Shown in pieces: positions 11,886 through 22,600 of a stretch of 64,000 nt of DNA (its first letter is position 1; each line of letters begins with the position of its first letter). Position numbers and translations under genes: made by a program. Origin of the DNA: Przewalskia tangutica (Eukaryota; Streptophyta; Magnoliopsida; Solanales; Solanaceae); contig CM056733.1 of the NCBI GenBank assembly GCA_029844215.1, positions 39,812,642 to 39,876,641 of the forward strand, given 5' to 3'. Under the pieces are notes generated by a model. It was not told where the DNA came from. It did not search any database and saw only the letters and a program-made list of their open reading frames with translations.

Positions 11886-12127
11886 CCCACTCGATCCGAA
11901 CTTCATCAAGGTCATGCTGCGAAAAACATTCTTTCCATTGTACTGTAAACCATAATAGAGATCAGTTAAATTTTCTAGTCATAATGAAGTCATTATAGAC
12001 AAATACATAAACAAAAATAATGTTAGATACTTACATTGTTATGAAGCAAAAACAAATCATGCATTAGATCTATAATGAAATACATCATATAGTAACCACA
12101 CTCGTATCCATAAGGTTGTTGTGGTAC
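11886..12127 (-). pseudogene. Ulp1-like (C48 family) cysteine peptidase relic, last two exons
   Basis: On the minus strand, 12127-12035 encodes 31 codons, VPQQPYGYECGYYMMYF..., flanked by an AG acceptor (12129-12128) and a GTAAG donor (12034-12030). The block QxxGYECGYY matches the catalytic-Cys region of Ulp1/SENP-type SUMO peptidases as known from the family. A second block, WKECFSQHDLDEVRIEWA then stop (about 11941-11886), resembles the usual C-terminus of plant Ulp1-like proteins. The joining splice phase is not resolved by eye. The His and Asp catalytic region should lie upstream (higher coordinates) and I did not find it with confidence. Such peptidase genes are often carried by plant CACTA and Mutator-like transposons. 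Function here is doubtful. Confidence 0.55.
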
Positions 12128-13971
12128 CTTAAAACAAAATTAACCAAAACATTAACTTGACAGACAAATTTAAACTTTCATTACATACCAATTAAAGATA
12201 AATTAATTCTGCAAACTATAGGAAGAAGATAATGTAGCTCCAACGTGTACATGCAAAGAAAAGGGGAAATAAAATTAGTAAGGTAATCTTCATATTCTTG
12301 CGTATAAAAGCAAAAATATACCATAGTAAAACTCTGCATCAATATTCAGCACATAATCAACCGAAATGTGAGGCATTTGACATATTTTCTCACACCAGTA
12401 AGAATACATTAATATTGGGAATGCACCAATTATACTAAATCATGCACTTTAAAGGAGGAATAGGTTTCAAAAATAAAGATAGATCTGAAAGTTAAATGGT
12501 AGTATTAGTACTATAAGTTACGGAGCTTTATTCAATTATCAATGAGATAAAAACTGATTACTAAAGACCATGATTTCTTCTTTCATATGAATATATATGA
12601 AGCTTAAATGGGCTAGACATATGCAGAAGCTTTAAACTATTGCACAGAATCGCAAAGATGAACAAAGACTTTACTTTAGCTAACAAAATAAACTCAAAAG
12701 GGCTCAAATAATTTTCACGTAATCAGAATAAAAAAGATACAGTAGATGTTTGTGCTTAAATGGTAATCACTAAAGCCATGGACATCAACATCTACAAATA
12801 TGAAGCACATAGCGAGATAAAAGTCCAAAAGACGTGACCACCTTATCACTTATGATCTATGTGGACCATTCTTTAAAAATGAATTACTAGTAAAGTCTGT
12901 AATGATTAAAAAATGGTACTACTTTCAAGCTTCCCGTGGAGAATGATTAGGTTAACCGATTAGCGAACATACCTGCCTCCTTCATCGGCATTGCCATGTC
13001 CTAGCCATTACATAACAAGGGAGGAGGAAAGCCACCAGCTGAAGAAGTGAAATATGAAACTGAAGTTCATAAAACATCCTTCAATTTAAAACAATTGGAA
13101 GATAGATTTATTAGTATATGTGCATGTGTCGTTCTTTATGTATAAAAAAATCAACAAAAGTTGTCTATATAAGATCGTAATGCATAGATTTTGGAAGAAT
13201 AATACATGCATCCATAACAAACAAATTAAACCTCAGAAACATGATGTAAATGTCATGCTAATTGCTGATACAAGGTAGTACACTTAGTAATCACATTCAA
13301 TGATACAAATAACAAGTCCTATTTTCTTTTTTTCCCTAATGAAAGAACCAATTCTTGGAACAACATGGCACTGCAACAGAGGAGTGACAAACGAGCGGGT
13401 CAAAATGGGTTAAAGAAAAACAGGTAAATATCCGACCTACCCGTATTTAACACAGATAAACAATGGGTTAACCGACAGATAATATAGATATCATGTCTTC
13501 AGGAATAGTCATGTGAGAACACAAGCTAAAAGTCATACGCTTAGACTCCCAAAAAGCAAGAACTCACGACAAATAACAAACATACAATATATATATATCC
13601 ATTTATTAGTGGAAACATGCTAGACTCCCACTACTAGCAATGGCATAATCATCATACTCTGATTGAAGGAATTGACGCTCAGTTGCAGCAAAAACTAGAA
13701 AATGAGGATTTCTAATTATCTGTCTGGGCCCCATGCTTGCCTGATTTAAACAGTCAAAGAATAAAAAAGTGAGAATGCTTGAAACATCAATTAGAAACAG
13801 AGTATTTACTGTTTAGGTAGATGCTGGAAACTTGACATTTGAGATTACATATATTTTCATTAGTGTATACTCAATTTAAGAGAAATTACTCTTTTGTTTC
13901 TTTTCTTCCTTCAAGGATGACCATTAAGCGAGGTTACAACTAATTCATACTTACTAACCAATTGGCATATA
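12128..13971. other. AT-rich non-coding part of the CACTA-like element
   Basis: There is no open frame of note. The stretch is AT-rich with short exon-like islands on the minus strand (for example near 12330-12420), which could be further introns and exons of the Ulp1-like gene. I see nothing else I can name. Confidence 0.35.
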
Positions 13972-13976
13972 GAGTA
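13972..13976. repeat. TSD GAGTA, left copy
   Basis: Five bases before TGTTACACCCCG. They are repeated exactly at 29041-29045 after the third LTR. No GAGTA flanks the middle LTR. Confidence 0.9.
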
Positions 13977-16224
13977 TGTTACACCCCGTAAGTCCAGGCA
14001 TGTATAAGAGAATGTACGTAAGGAATCAAAACTTGGAAATTAGTACGAAAGGAAGAATTATTTTTCCGACGGAAAATCTTCCGAACGTCGGAAAGGAAAA
14101 ATGTTCGTTGTTGAGAATTGAATTCTCAAAATGAATTATTTGAAGAGTATGGAACTTATTAACATTATGGAAATTTATTTTTACGGATTTGGTCACGTGG
14201 GGCCCACCCGAGGAATTTTACGTTTTGTGGGGCCCACGAGGGTTACAGAATTTTTATGGACGAATGAGAGGGTGACACGTGGCACCCCCACATATGGTCT
14301 TGGACGTTTTATGTAAGGGTAAAATGGTCATTTACCATCAAGGAAGATAAGTCTTGCTAGCTTGAGATTGTTGACTTGTCAACTTGTCCACTTGGCTTAA
14401 CATTAATTGACCTTCATCCTAGCCACACAAGTGTTTTAATCTAAGCCCTCCATTGTGTTATAAATGCTACACTAGTGCAAGACTAAGTCTCCAACACTTA
14501 GAAAAATCACAACACCTTGTTCTTCATGTGATAGCTCTCGGGTTCACTATCTTGTCCACACAAAAAAATTGTAGTTTTGATCCATTATTCACAAGACTTT
14601 AACCCAAGGTCCCTAAGGGTATTGTAAGGATATCTCAATAGAAGGATCTCGGAAAAACGGCATTTTCACGTTAGTCGCAAGGCGAAAACCTAAGTCATTT
14701 TCACAAGTTTGGATTGGAAATGGAAGAGAAGTTGGTTGTGAACTTCTAAAGGCTTCAAATAGCGGATTGGAGCGTAAAGGAAAGGAGGTAAGAATTGCTA
14801 AGGCTCGACTTTGAATCTTGGAAATTTTAAGGGCTTGTAAAGGTATAAATCTTGTCATTTTAGCAATTAATGTTTACTTATCATTGTAGTTATGGATATT
14901 AGCAAGCATGAGGTTTATATTATGAAGTTTGATAAGTGTATTGGCTATTGGAACCCTAATCCGAAAACTAGCATGTTTAGCCTTAAGATTTCAATTCAAG
15001 TTGATTATTAGTTTAAGTCGTCGCATGTTGTATAAGAAGGAAATTGTAGTTGTTGAAGTTGTTTATGACTATATAACATGTTAGACCTTAGAACTTGGAA
15101 TTGAAAAAGAATTGGAAAGGACTTGTGTTGAGTTATTGTTGGCCGAGAATGGCTTGTGAGTATTAAACTACTTGGTATGAATTGTGGGGCGGAATTTTAC
15201 ACGTATTGTAAGGCGTGTAATCCCCTTTGATTGGTTGGTATGTTGAGCCTTAAATGTGACATGTTTGGTTATTGTATTCGGCCTTGAAAAAGGTGGCAAA
15301 GTATGTAGAAACAAAGGAAGTGCTGCCTGATTTTACGTAGAATAAGAGACCGTTTACTTAGTATTATTCTACGTTAGAGACTAAAAGTTGGTAGTCATGT
15401 TGTGACCATTATAGGTTGACAATTCTACGTACGTCGTATTCGGCTTAGCTTGTGGATTTAGCCGAAAAGGTATGTGAACTATCTCCTCTTCTAGTATGAT
15501 TCCTTAAGATAAAGAAAGTATGTCCTACTCCTTAAATGATCCATTCCTTGGTAGTATTTGGATTGCCTAAAATAGAATTTGTTCTAGATACTTCCTTGAT
15601 TGTACTTTGATGTTTAAATTGTAAGTTGTATAATCCATTGCCTTAGTGAAGTTTGGATCCTTAAGAGTGAAATTATTTTACTTAAAGTACATAGAGTCTT
15701 GAAAAGGAAGTGGTTTCCAAATCTTTTGGCTAGTGCCTTAGTTCCAAAACCTAAGTTATTATAATGACTTTAGGGGAGTCGAAAGGAGTGATTAACTTAA
15801 TTGTTTTAAAAGAAGAGAAATGACATGATTTAAGAGAAGAAACTTGTTTTCTAAATATTAAGAGACTTGAAGTATTTTGAAAGTTAAGAAACTTGATTTG
15901 AAAGTTTGTGATACTTGGTTTTAAGTATAAGTCTTTTGGTTATAAAAAGAATGAAATTGTCTAAAAACCATAAAGGGTTATAACGGCTTTATGGGAAGTT
16001 GGTTATAACGGCTTTATGGAAGGTTTACAAAGTTGTCTATTTTGATTAATGGGCATAAGTTGCCTAGATTGTGAAAATTTGAAGTTACTTGGTTTCAAGC
16101 TTTGAAATGAGTTTCTAAAAGTGTAGTAACTTACTTTGAAAAATAGACACACATTGATACTACGGGTGTTAGTATCTTGGGGTTTTACATAAAAATGAGT
16201 CTTTTGAAAAGAATGTACGTACGT

Positions 16225-16368
16225 AGTACTTTGGCTTGTTTAATTGAGAATTATTCTATGTGTGCCTTGATAAGTACTTTGGCTTGTTTAATTGAGAATT
16301 ATTCTATGTGTGCCTTGATAAGTACTTTGGCTTGTTTAATTGAGAATTATTCTATAAGTTCCTTGAGT
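16225..16368 (+). repeat. 48-bp tandem repeat, 3 copies (LTR A)
   Basis: Units start AGTACTTTGGCTTGTTTAAT at 16225, 16273 and 16321. LTR B has four units and LTR C three. Because 48 is a multiple of three, one frame stays open and gives a periodic peptide, which I regard as an artefact. Confidence 0.9.
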
Positions 16369-16709
16369 TTATAAAATGAAAGTCTATAGATGTTATGAAC
16401 TTGCCTATGTGTGCTGGTGATAGCCTTTGAGTGCAAGTATTATGTTTTATTACGTTGCCGCGACTCTCGGTTGGAGGGTCGGGTGTCTTGTTGTAAGATT
16501 ACTTGGACGTACCGACAGTGATGTGGGATTCCACGAGTATGCTCCATTATTTGTATTACTCCTTGGACATGCTTATACGATGTGGGATTAGGCGTGTGAC
16601 CGGGGCGGGTTAGATTCGGATTTGTTTGTATTACCCGTGGTCATGCTTATACGATGTGGGATTAGGCGTGCGACCACGAGGATATTGTTATTCCATGGAT
16701 TCGCCCTCG

Positions 16710-17000
16710 TGAGATTAGCGACGCAGTCGGATCCGTAGATAGCTTCGTACTTGCCCCGTCGATTAATAGCCGTGGATCCGTAGTTGGCTTCGTACTTGCC
16801 CCGTCGATTCTATCACGCTGATTTAGTACAGATGGCTCGGTAGATAGCTTCGCACTTGCCGGTCATATTTCGTGATGCAGTGGATCCGTAGTTAGCTTTC
16901 ATACTTCCCCGTCGATTGTTGTGAAGACGAATCGTAGTTGGCTTCGTCTTGCCGTCAGTTTTATGACGCAGTGGATCCGGTGGTTCGTTTTCCTACTTAG
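16710..17000 (+). repeat. GC-rich degenerate repeats of LTR A
   Basis: About five imperfect units of roughly 55-60 bp built on 'gcagtggatccgtagttagc' followed by 'ttcgtacttgccccgtcgat'. Equivalent tracts lie at 22400-22700 (LTR B) and 28060-28340 (LTR C), and a diverged version lies at 61400-61930. Unit-by-unit alignment is disturbed by small indels. Confidence 0.7.
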
Positions 17001-17692
17001 CGTCTGATTTTAGGACACAGTGGGACTTGGTGTTCATGTATGCCTATTGGTGTTATATTATATCATGGTGCCGTGATGAGGAAGATTCCACGGCGCATGA
17101 TTGATATTATGGTCGTGAGACCCATGGTTATATTTTAGTAATGACTTTGAGGCATCGTCCACGACTTGATATGGTGATTATGTATTGTATCTTGTAGGTT
17201 GGCTATCGTCACATGTCTCCTGTTTTGTTTAGATGTCATGATTTCATTCTGATATTCTTATTTCATACTTGGTACATTCCCGTCTTGACCTCATTCGAAG
17301 CTGCGTTCATGCATGAGTTTAGGTCTTGATTTGGTGATCTGCAGGTGTAGAACCATGCTCAGAGTTTTAGATAGCTCCATTTGTTCAGGAGTTTATCTTT
17401 TTGGTATAGATCCTCGATGTGCTTTTATGCGATTATGGATGCAGCGGTGCCTTGTCCCGTCATAGTTCAGTATAACTCTTAGAGGTCTGTATTCATATGT
17501 GGGGTTGAACTCATGTACATTGTAGTGTCTTTTGATTATGTATATTATATGGCAGCCTTGTCGGCTTTGCCCTTGCACGTACGTTGGTTTAAAAAAAAAA
17601 GGTGTTATTTAAATTCCGCAGTTTATTTGTGTTGTTAAGGTAGAAGGTGCCTGGGTAGGGCACGATCCACGAGCCGGGTTGGGGTGTGACAG

Positions 17693-17704
17693 TGGTATCA
17701 AAGC
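17693..17704 (+). other. Primer-binding site of internal region 1
   Basis: TGGTATCAAAGC one base after LTR A. It differs by one base from the initiator-Met type TGGTATCAGAGC. Confidence 0.8.
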
Positions 17705-17891
17705 GATCGATCCTCGGAATGTCTCAGACCGTGTCTATTAGAGTCTTGATTATCGGTGTGTTGCGCCACACCCATGCAGAGAGGCTACAGGACATTTAGG
17801 AGTTGGTTTCTATTCTTCTCACTCTAAGATCGTGCCATAGAAATTTGTGTTAGTAAGATAATTCCTCTCAGCGTATTTTTGTGTTACAACT

Positions 17892-18600
17892 ATGCCTCCG
17901 CGAGGCAACGATCTCCCAGAAGGGCAAAGGAGTAGCGAGCTACTAGTCGACTCGGAGAGTTGATAGGGCTTATGCCCGTGGTATCTGGATGTTGTCATGA
18001 TCGGCGAGTTTTTCTGCGCCAGTTTTGAGACCCAGCACGAGCCTCGATTTAGCGGTTAGGAGAAGACTATAGGGTCGTGAGGGAAGCGATTATGTTATTG
18101 ACCAAGATAAGCGGTGCTACAGTTTCATCGGCGGGAGGTTATTCGGCGATGCAAGCGGTGTCACAGAGAGTAGAGGCCAACGCGGAGATCTGCGTAAGAG
18201 GCTGACCGGTTGGTTATCGGTGAGTTTTGGACGAGCGGCCTCGAATGAGTGAGATATTCATCAGCCTACCCAGTACATACCCGCAGCCACGGGTGGGAGA
18301 TTTGACCCAAAGGTATTTAGGAGCGGTCCAAGCTCCAGGGTCGAGGTTCCGAGGAAGCAGAGATTTTCTCAGTCGAGGCCACTTTTTCCTCAGTGTTTCC
18401 GATGTAGTAAGCGTCATTCGGGGAAATTCCGTTATGGCACAGGTGTTTGTTTTTATTATGGCCGTCCGGGCCATATACTGAGAGTATGTCCTTTTAGAAA
18501 GAGCACCGGTGAGGTGGCTCAGCCTATGAGGCCGGTAGTTGGTTCCCTTTCCTCGGTTGTCGTCCCCGAGCGGGTGTTGGATGTCAGCCAACCATGGTAG
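17892..18600 (+). pseudogene. Gag remnant, internal region 1
   Basis: ATG at 17892 starts MPPRG, as in related Gag proteins. The frame breaks several times. At about 18394-18490 the zinc-finger region reads CFRCSKRHSGKFRYG then VCFYYGRPGHILRVC. Compared with the sister copy at 24094-24192, one Cys is replaced by Phe and the second Cys of the CCHC knuckle by Tyr, so RNA binding would be lost even if the frame were intact. Downstream, to the purine tract, no protease or pol is visible. The Gag belongs to the same family as those at 5597 and 23589. Confidence 0.65.
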
Positions 18601-19583
18601 AGGTCAGGGTGGAGTTTATAGTTCTGGCGGTCCTTCGAACCGCATAGATGACGTGACTACTGGGCAGGATCAGGAGGCGACATCGCATGGGGTTACAGGT
18701 ATATGTCGATTCTTTTGAATCATACGTGCATTGTTAGATTCAGATTGTCCCCTAGCGTATATGTTTTCCCTTTATTGCTAGCAGTTGTAAGTGATAGTAC
18801 CCCCAGAGATAGGAATACTTTGATTAGTAAAGTGAGAAGTTAAGAATGTTGACAAGAATGGTAAGTGAACTGAGACTATAGTTGTGTAGAGTTCACAAGT
18901 TGTAATTACCCAAATGTGATGTAAGACCAATAGGGAAGAATGTACGGTAGAAATACTTTGGTTTATGTGACGAACCTCTAGTGAATAGGGGGATAGGGTG
19001 AGAAGTACCTTGAGATAAGAGAGAAATTTATTCCAGACTAAGAATGAGAAGTTAAGTATGACAATGGGTCGGGTTATGGACTCATTTCGGGTCAACCGGT
19101 AGCATGGAATGGGGTGATGTCAGTTAGTAATGGTTCCGCTATGTGATAGGGTCACGAGGATGCAAGGCCCAAGTCTAGTTGATCGTTGTACGAGTTTGTG
19201 GATGTGTTCCACCGGAACCAGGTCGTAAGGGTCGAGAAGAGCCTTAGCGGAAATTCAAGTAGTATATGGCAAAGTTTGGTTAGTAACTTCAAGGATTGGG
19301 GAACAGAAACAATATTTGAAATTTTATGCGTGTACTAAATAAGTTTGGAAGTACGAGAAAGTATGACAAGTAAGAGAATAAAGGAACCTCTAGGGATCCC
19401 GTGTTTGAGAAGACTGTAACCTTCGAGTTTTGTGAGAAGGGGTCGCGGACGGAAGGTCCATTGTTATGTCTACGTTTTTTATGTGGTGGCCATGTGTGGC
19501 ATCGTTGGTCTTGTGGAATATTGATTGATAGGCTTGGTAAAGAGTTTACGCCGGAGTTTGTATAGATTGAAAACCGACTAAGA
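18601..19583 (+). mobile_element. Non-coding spacer of internal region 1
   Basis: No pol domains. It is collinear with 24310-25277 in internal region 2 and shares scattered blocks with 6251-7986 in the 2-11 kb element. Confidence 0.6.
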
Positions 19584-19618
19584 ACATTCGGGGACGAATG
19601 TTTCTAAGGGGGGAAGAA
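19584..19618 (+). other. Pre-PPT palindrome and polypurine tract, internal region 1
   Basis: ACATTCG-GGGA-CGAATGT (19584-19601), then AAGGGGGGAAGAA (19606-19618) directly before LTR B. Confidence 0.8.
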
Positions 19619-22600
19619 TGTTAAACCCCGTAAGTCCAGGCATGTATAAGAGAATGTACGTAAGGAATCAAGACTTGGAAATTAGTACGAACGGAAGAAT
19701 TGTTTTTCCGACGGAAAATCTTCCGAACGTCGGAAAGGAAAAATGTTCGTTGTTGAGAATTGAATTCTCAAAATGCATTATTTGAAGAGTATGGAACTTA
19801 TTAACATTATGAAAATTTATTTTTACGGATTTGGTCACGTGGGGCCCACCCGAGGAATTTTACGTTTTATGGGGCCCACGAGGGTTATGGAATTTTTATG
19901 GACGAATGAGAGGGAGACACGTGGCACCCCCACATATGGTCTTGGACGTTTTATGTAAGGGTAAAATGGTCATTTACCATCAAGGAAGATAAGTCTTGCT
20001 AGCTTGAGATTGTTGACTTGTCAACTTGTCCACTTGGCTTAACATTAATTGACCTTCACCCTAGCCACACAAGTGTTTTAATCTAAGCCCTCCATTGTGT
20101 TATAAATGCTACACTAGTGCAAGACTAAGTATCCAACACTTAGAAAAATAACAACACCTTGTTCTTCATGTGATAGCTCTCGGGTTCACTATCTTGTCCA
20201 CACAAAAAAATTGTAGTTTTGATCCATTATTCACAAGACTTTAACCCAAGGTCCCTAAGGGTATTTTAAGGATATCTCAATAGAAGGATCTCGGAAAAAC
20301 GGCGTTTTCACGTTAGTCGCAAGGCGAAAACCTAAGTCATTTTCACAAGTTTGGATTGGAAATGGAAGAGAAGTTGGTTGTGAACTTCTAAAGGCTTCAA
20401 ATAGCGGATTGGAGCGTAAAGGAAAGGAGCTAATAATTGCTAAGGAGCGACATTGAATCTTGGAAATTTTAAGGGCTTGTAAAGGTATAAATCTTGTCGT
20501 TTTAGCAATTAATGTTTACTTATCATTGTAGTTATGGATATTAGCAAGCATGAGGTTTATATTATGAAGTTTGATAAGTGTATTGGCTATTGGAACCCTA
20601 ATCCGAAAACTAGCATGTTTAGCCTTAAGATTTCAATTCAAGTTGATTATTAGTTTAAGTCGTCGCATGTTGTATAAGAAGGAAATTGTAGTTGTTGAAG
20701 TTGTTTATGACTATATAACATGTTAGACCTTAGAACTTGGAATTGAAAAAGAATTAGAAAGGACTTGTGTTGAGTTATTGATGGCCGAGAATGGCTTGTG
20801 AGTATTAAAATACTTGGTATGAATTGTGGGGCGGAATTTTACACGTATTGTAAGGCGTGTAATCCCCTTTGATTGGTTGGTATGTTGAGACTTAAATGTG
20901 GCATGTTTGGTTATTGTATTCGGCCTTGAAAAAGGTGGCAAAGTATGTAGAAACAAATGAAGTGCTGCCCGATTTTCCGTAGAATAAGAGACCGTTTACT
21001 TAGTATTATTCTACGTTAGAGACTAGAAGTTGATAGTCATGTTGTGACCATTATAGGTTGACAATTCTACGTACGGCATATTCGGCTTAGCTTGTGGATT
21101 TAGCCGAAAAGGTATGTGAACTATCTCCTCTTCTAGCATGATTCCTTAAGATAAAGAAAGTATGTCATACTCCTTAAATGATCCATTCCTTGGTTGTATT
21201 TGGATTGCCTAAAATAGAATTTGTTCTAGGTACTTCCTTGATTGTACTTTGATGTTTAAATTGTAAGTTGTATAATCCATTGCCTTAGTGAAGTTTGGAT
21301 CCTTAAGAGTGAAATTATTTTACTTAAAGTACATAGAGTCTTGAAAAGGAAGTGGTTTCCAAATCTTTTGGCTAGTGCCTTAGTTCCAAAACCTAAAGTT
21401 GTTATAATGACTTTAGGGGAGTCAAAAGGAGTGATTTACTTAATTGTTTTAAAAGAGGAGAAATGACATGATTTAAGAGAAGAAACTTGTTTTCTAAATA
21501 TTAAGAGACTTGAAGTATTTTGAAAGTTAAGAAACTTGATTTGAAAGTTTGTGATACTTGGTTTTAAGTATAAGTCTCTTGGTTATAAAAAGAATGAAAT
21601 TGTCTAAAAACCATAAAGGGTTATAACGGCTTTATGGGAAGTTGGTTATAACGGCTTTATTGTAGGTTTAGAAAGTTGTCTATTTTGATTAATGGGCATA
21701 AGTTGCCTAGATTGTGAAAATTTGAAGTTACTTGGTTTCAAGCTTTGAAATGAGTTTCTAAAAGTGTAGTAACTTACTTTGAAAAATAGACACACCTTGA
21801 TACTACGGGTGTTAGTATCTTGGGGTTTTACATAAAAAGGAGTCTTTTGAAAAGAATGTACGTACGTAGTACTTCGGCATGTTTAATTGAGAATTATTCT
21901 ATGTGTGCCTTGATAAGTATTTTGGCTTGTTTAATTGAGAATTATTCTATGTGTGCCTTGATAAGTACTTTGGCTTGTTTAATTGAGAATTATTCTATAT
22001 GTGCCTTGATAAGTACTTTGGCTTGTTTAATTGAGAATTATTCTATAAGTGCCTTGAGTTTATAAAATGAAAGTCTATAGATGTTATGAACTTGCCTATG
22101 TGTGCTGGTGATAGCCTTTGAGTGCAAGTATTATGTTTTATTACGTTGCTGCGACTCTCGGTTGGAGGGTCGGCTGTCTTGTTGTAAGATTACTTGGAGC
22201 GTGCAAGCGGTGATGTGGGATTCCACGGGTATGCTCCATTATTTGTATTACTCATGGACATGTTTATCGATGTGGGATTTGGGCGTGTGACCGGGGCGGG
22301 TTAGATTCGGTTGTTTGTATTACCCGTGATCATGCTTATACGATGTGGGATTCGGCGTGCGACCACGAGGATATTGTTATTCCATGGATTCGCCCTCGTG
22401 AGATTAGCGACGCAGTGGATCAGTAGATAGCTTTCGTACTTTCCCCGTCGATTGATAGCCTTGGTGAATCTGTAGTTGGCTTCGTACTTGCCCCGTCAGT
22501 TCTATCCACGATTTAGTATGGTAGGCTCCGGTAGATAGCTTCGCACTTGCCGGTCATATTTCGTGATCTGGTGGATCGTAGTTAGCTTCGTACTTTCCGT

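Larger units (their letters stand above)
13977..17691 (+). repeat. LTR A of the three-LTR element
   Basis: Starts TGTTACACCCCG and ends GGGGTGTGACA. TATA box TATAAAT at 14459-14465. Landmarks: G-box-like palindromic block GGTGACACGTGGCACC near 14271-14286, donor-like AGGTATGTG at 15478-15486, TTATAAC/CTTTATG duplication at 15977-16018, hairpin GATACTA...TAGTATC at 16156-16176, 48-bp tandem repeats at 16225-16368, and GC-rich repeats with 'cttcgtacttgccccgtcga' at about 16710-17000. Confidence 0.9.

Noticed and set aside
16177..16374. Open frame with a repeating 16-residue peptide (also at 21820 and 27514)
   Set aside because: It follows from a 48-bp tandem repeat in LTR DNA. The frame lies inside the LTR leader and copy number varies.
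16710..17000. Regularly spaced repeats resembling a CRISPR array
   Set aside because: Units are degenerate and directly tandem, without unique spacers, and sit inside a plant LTR.
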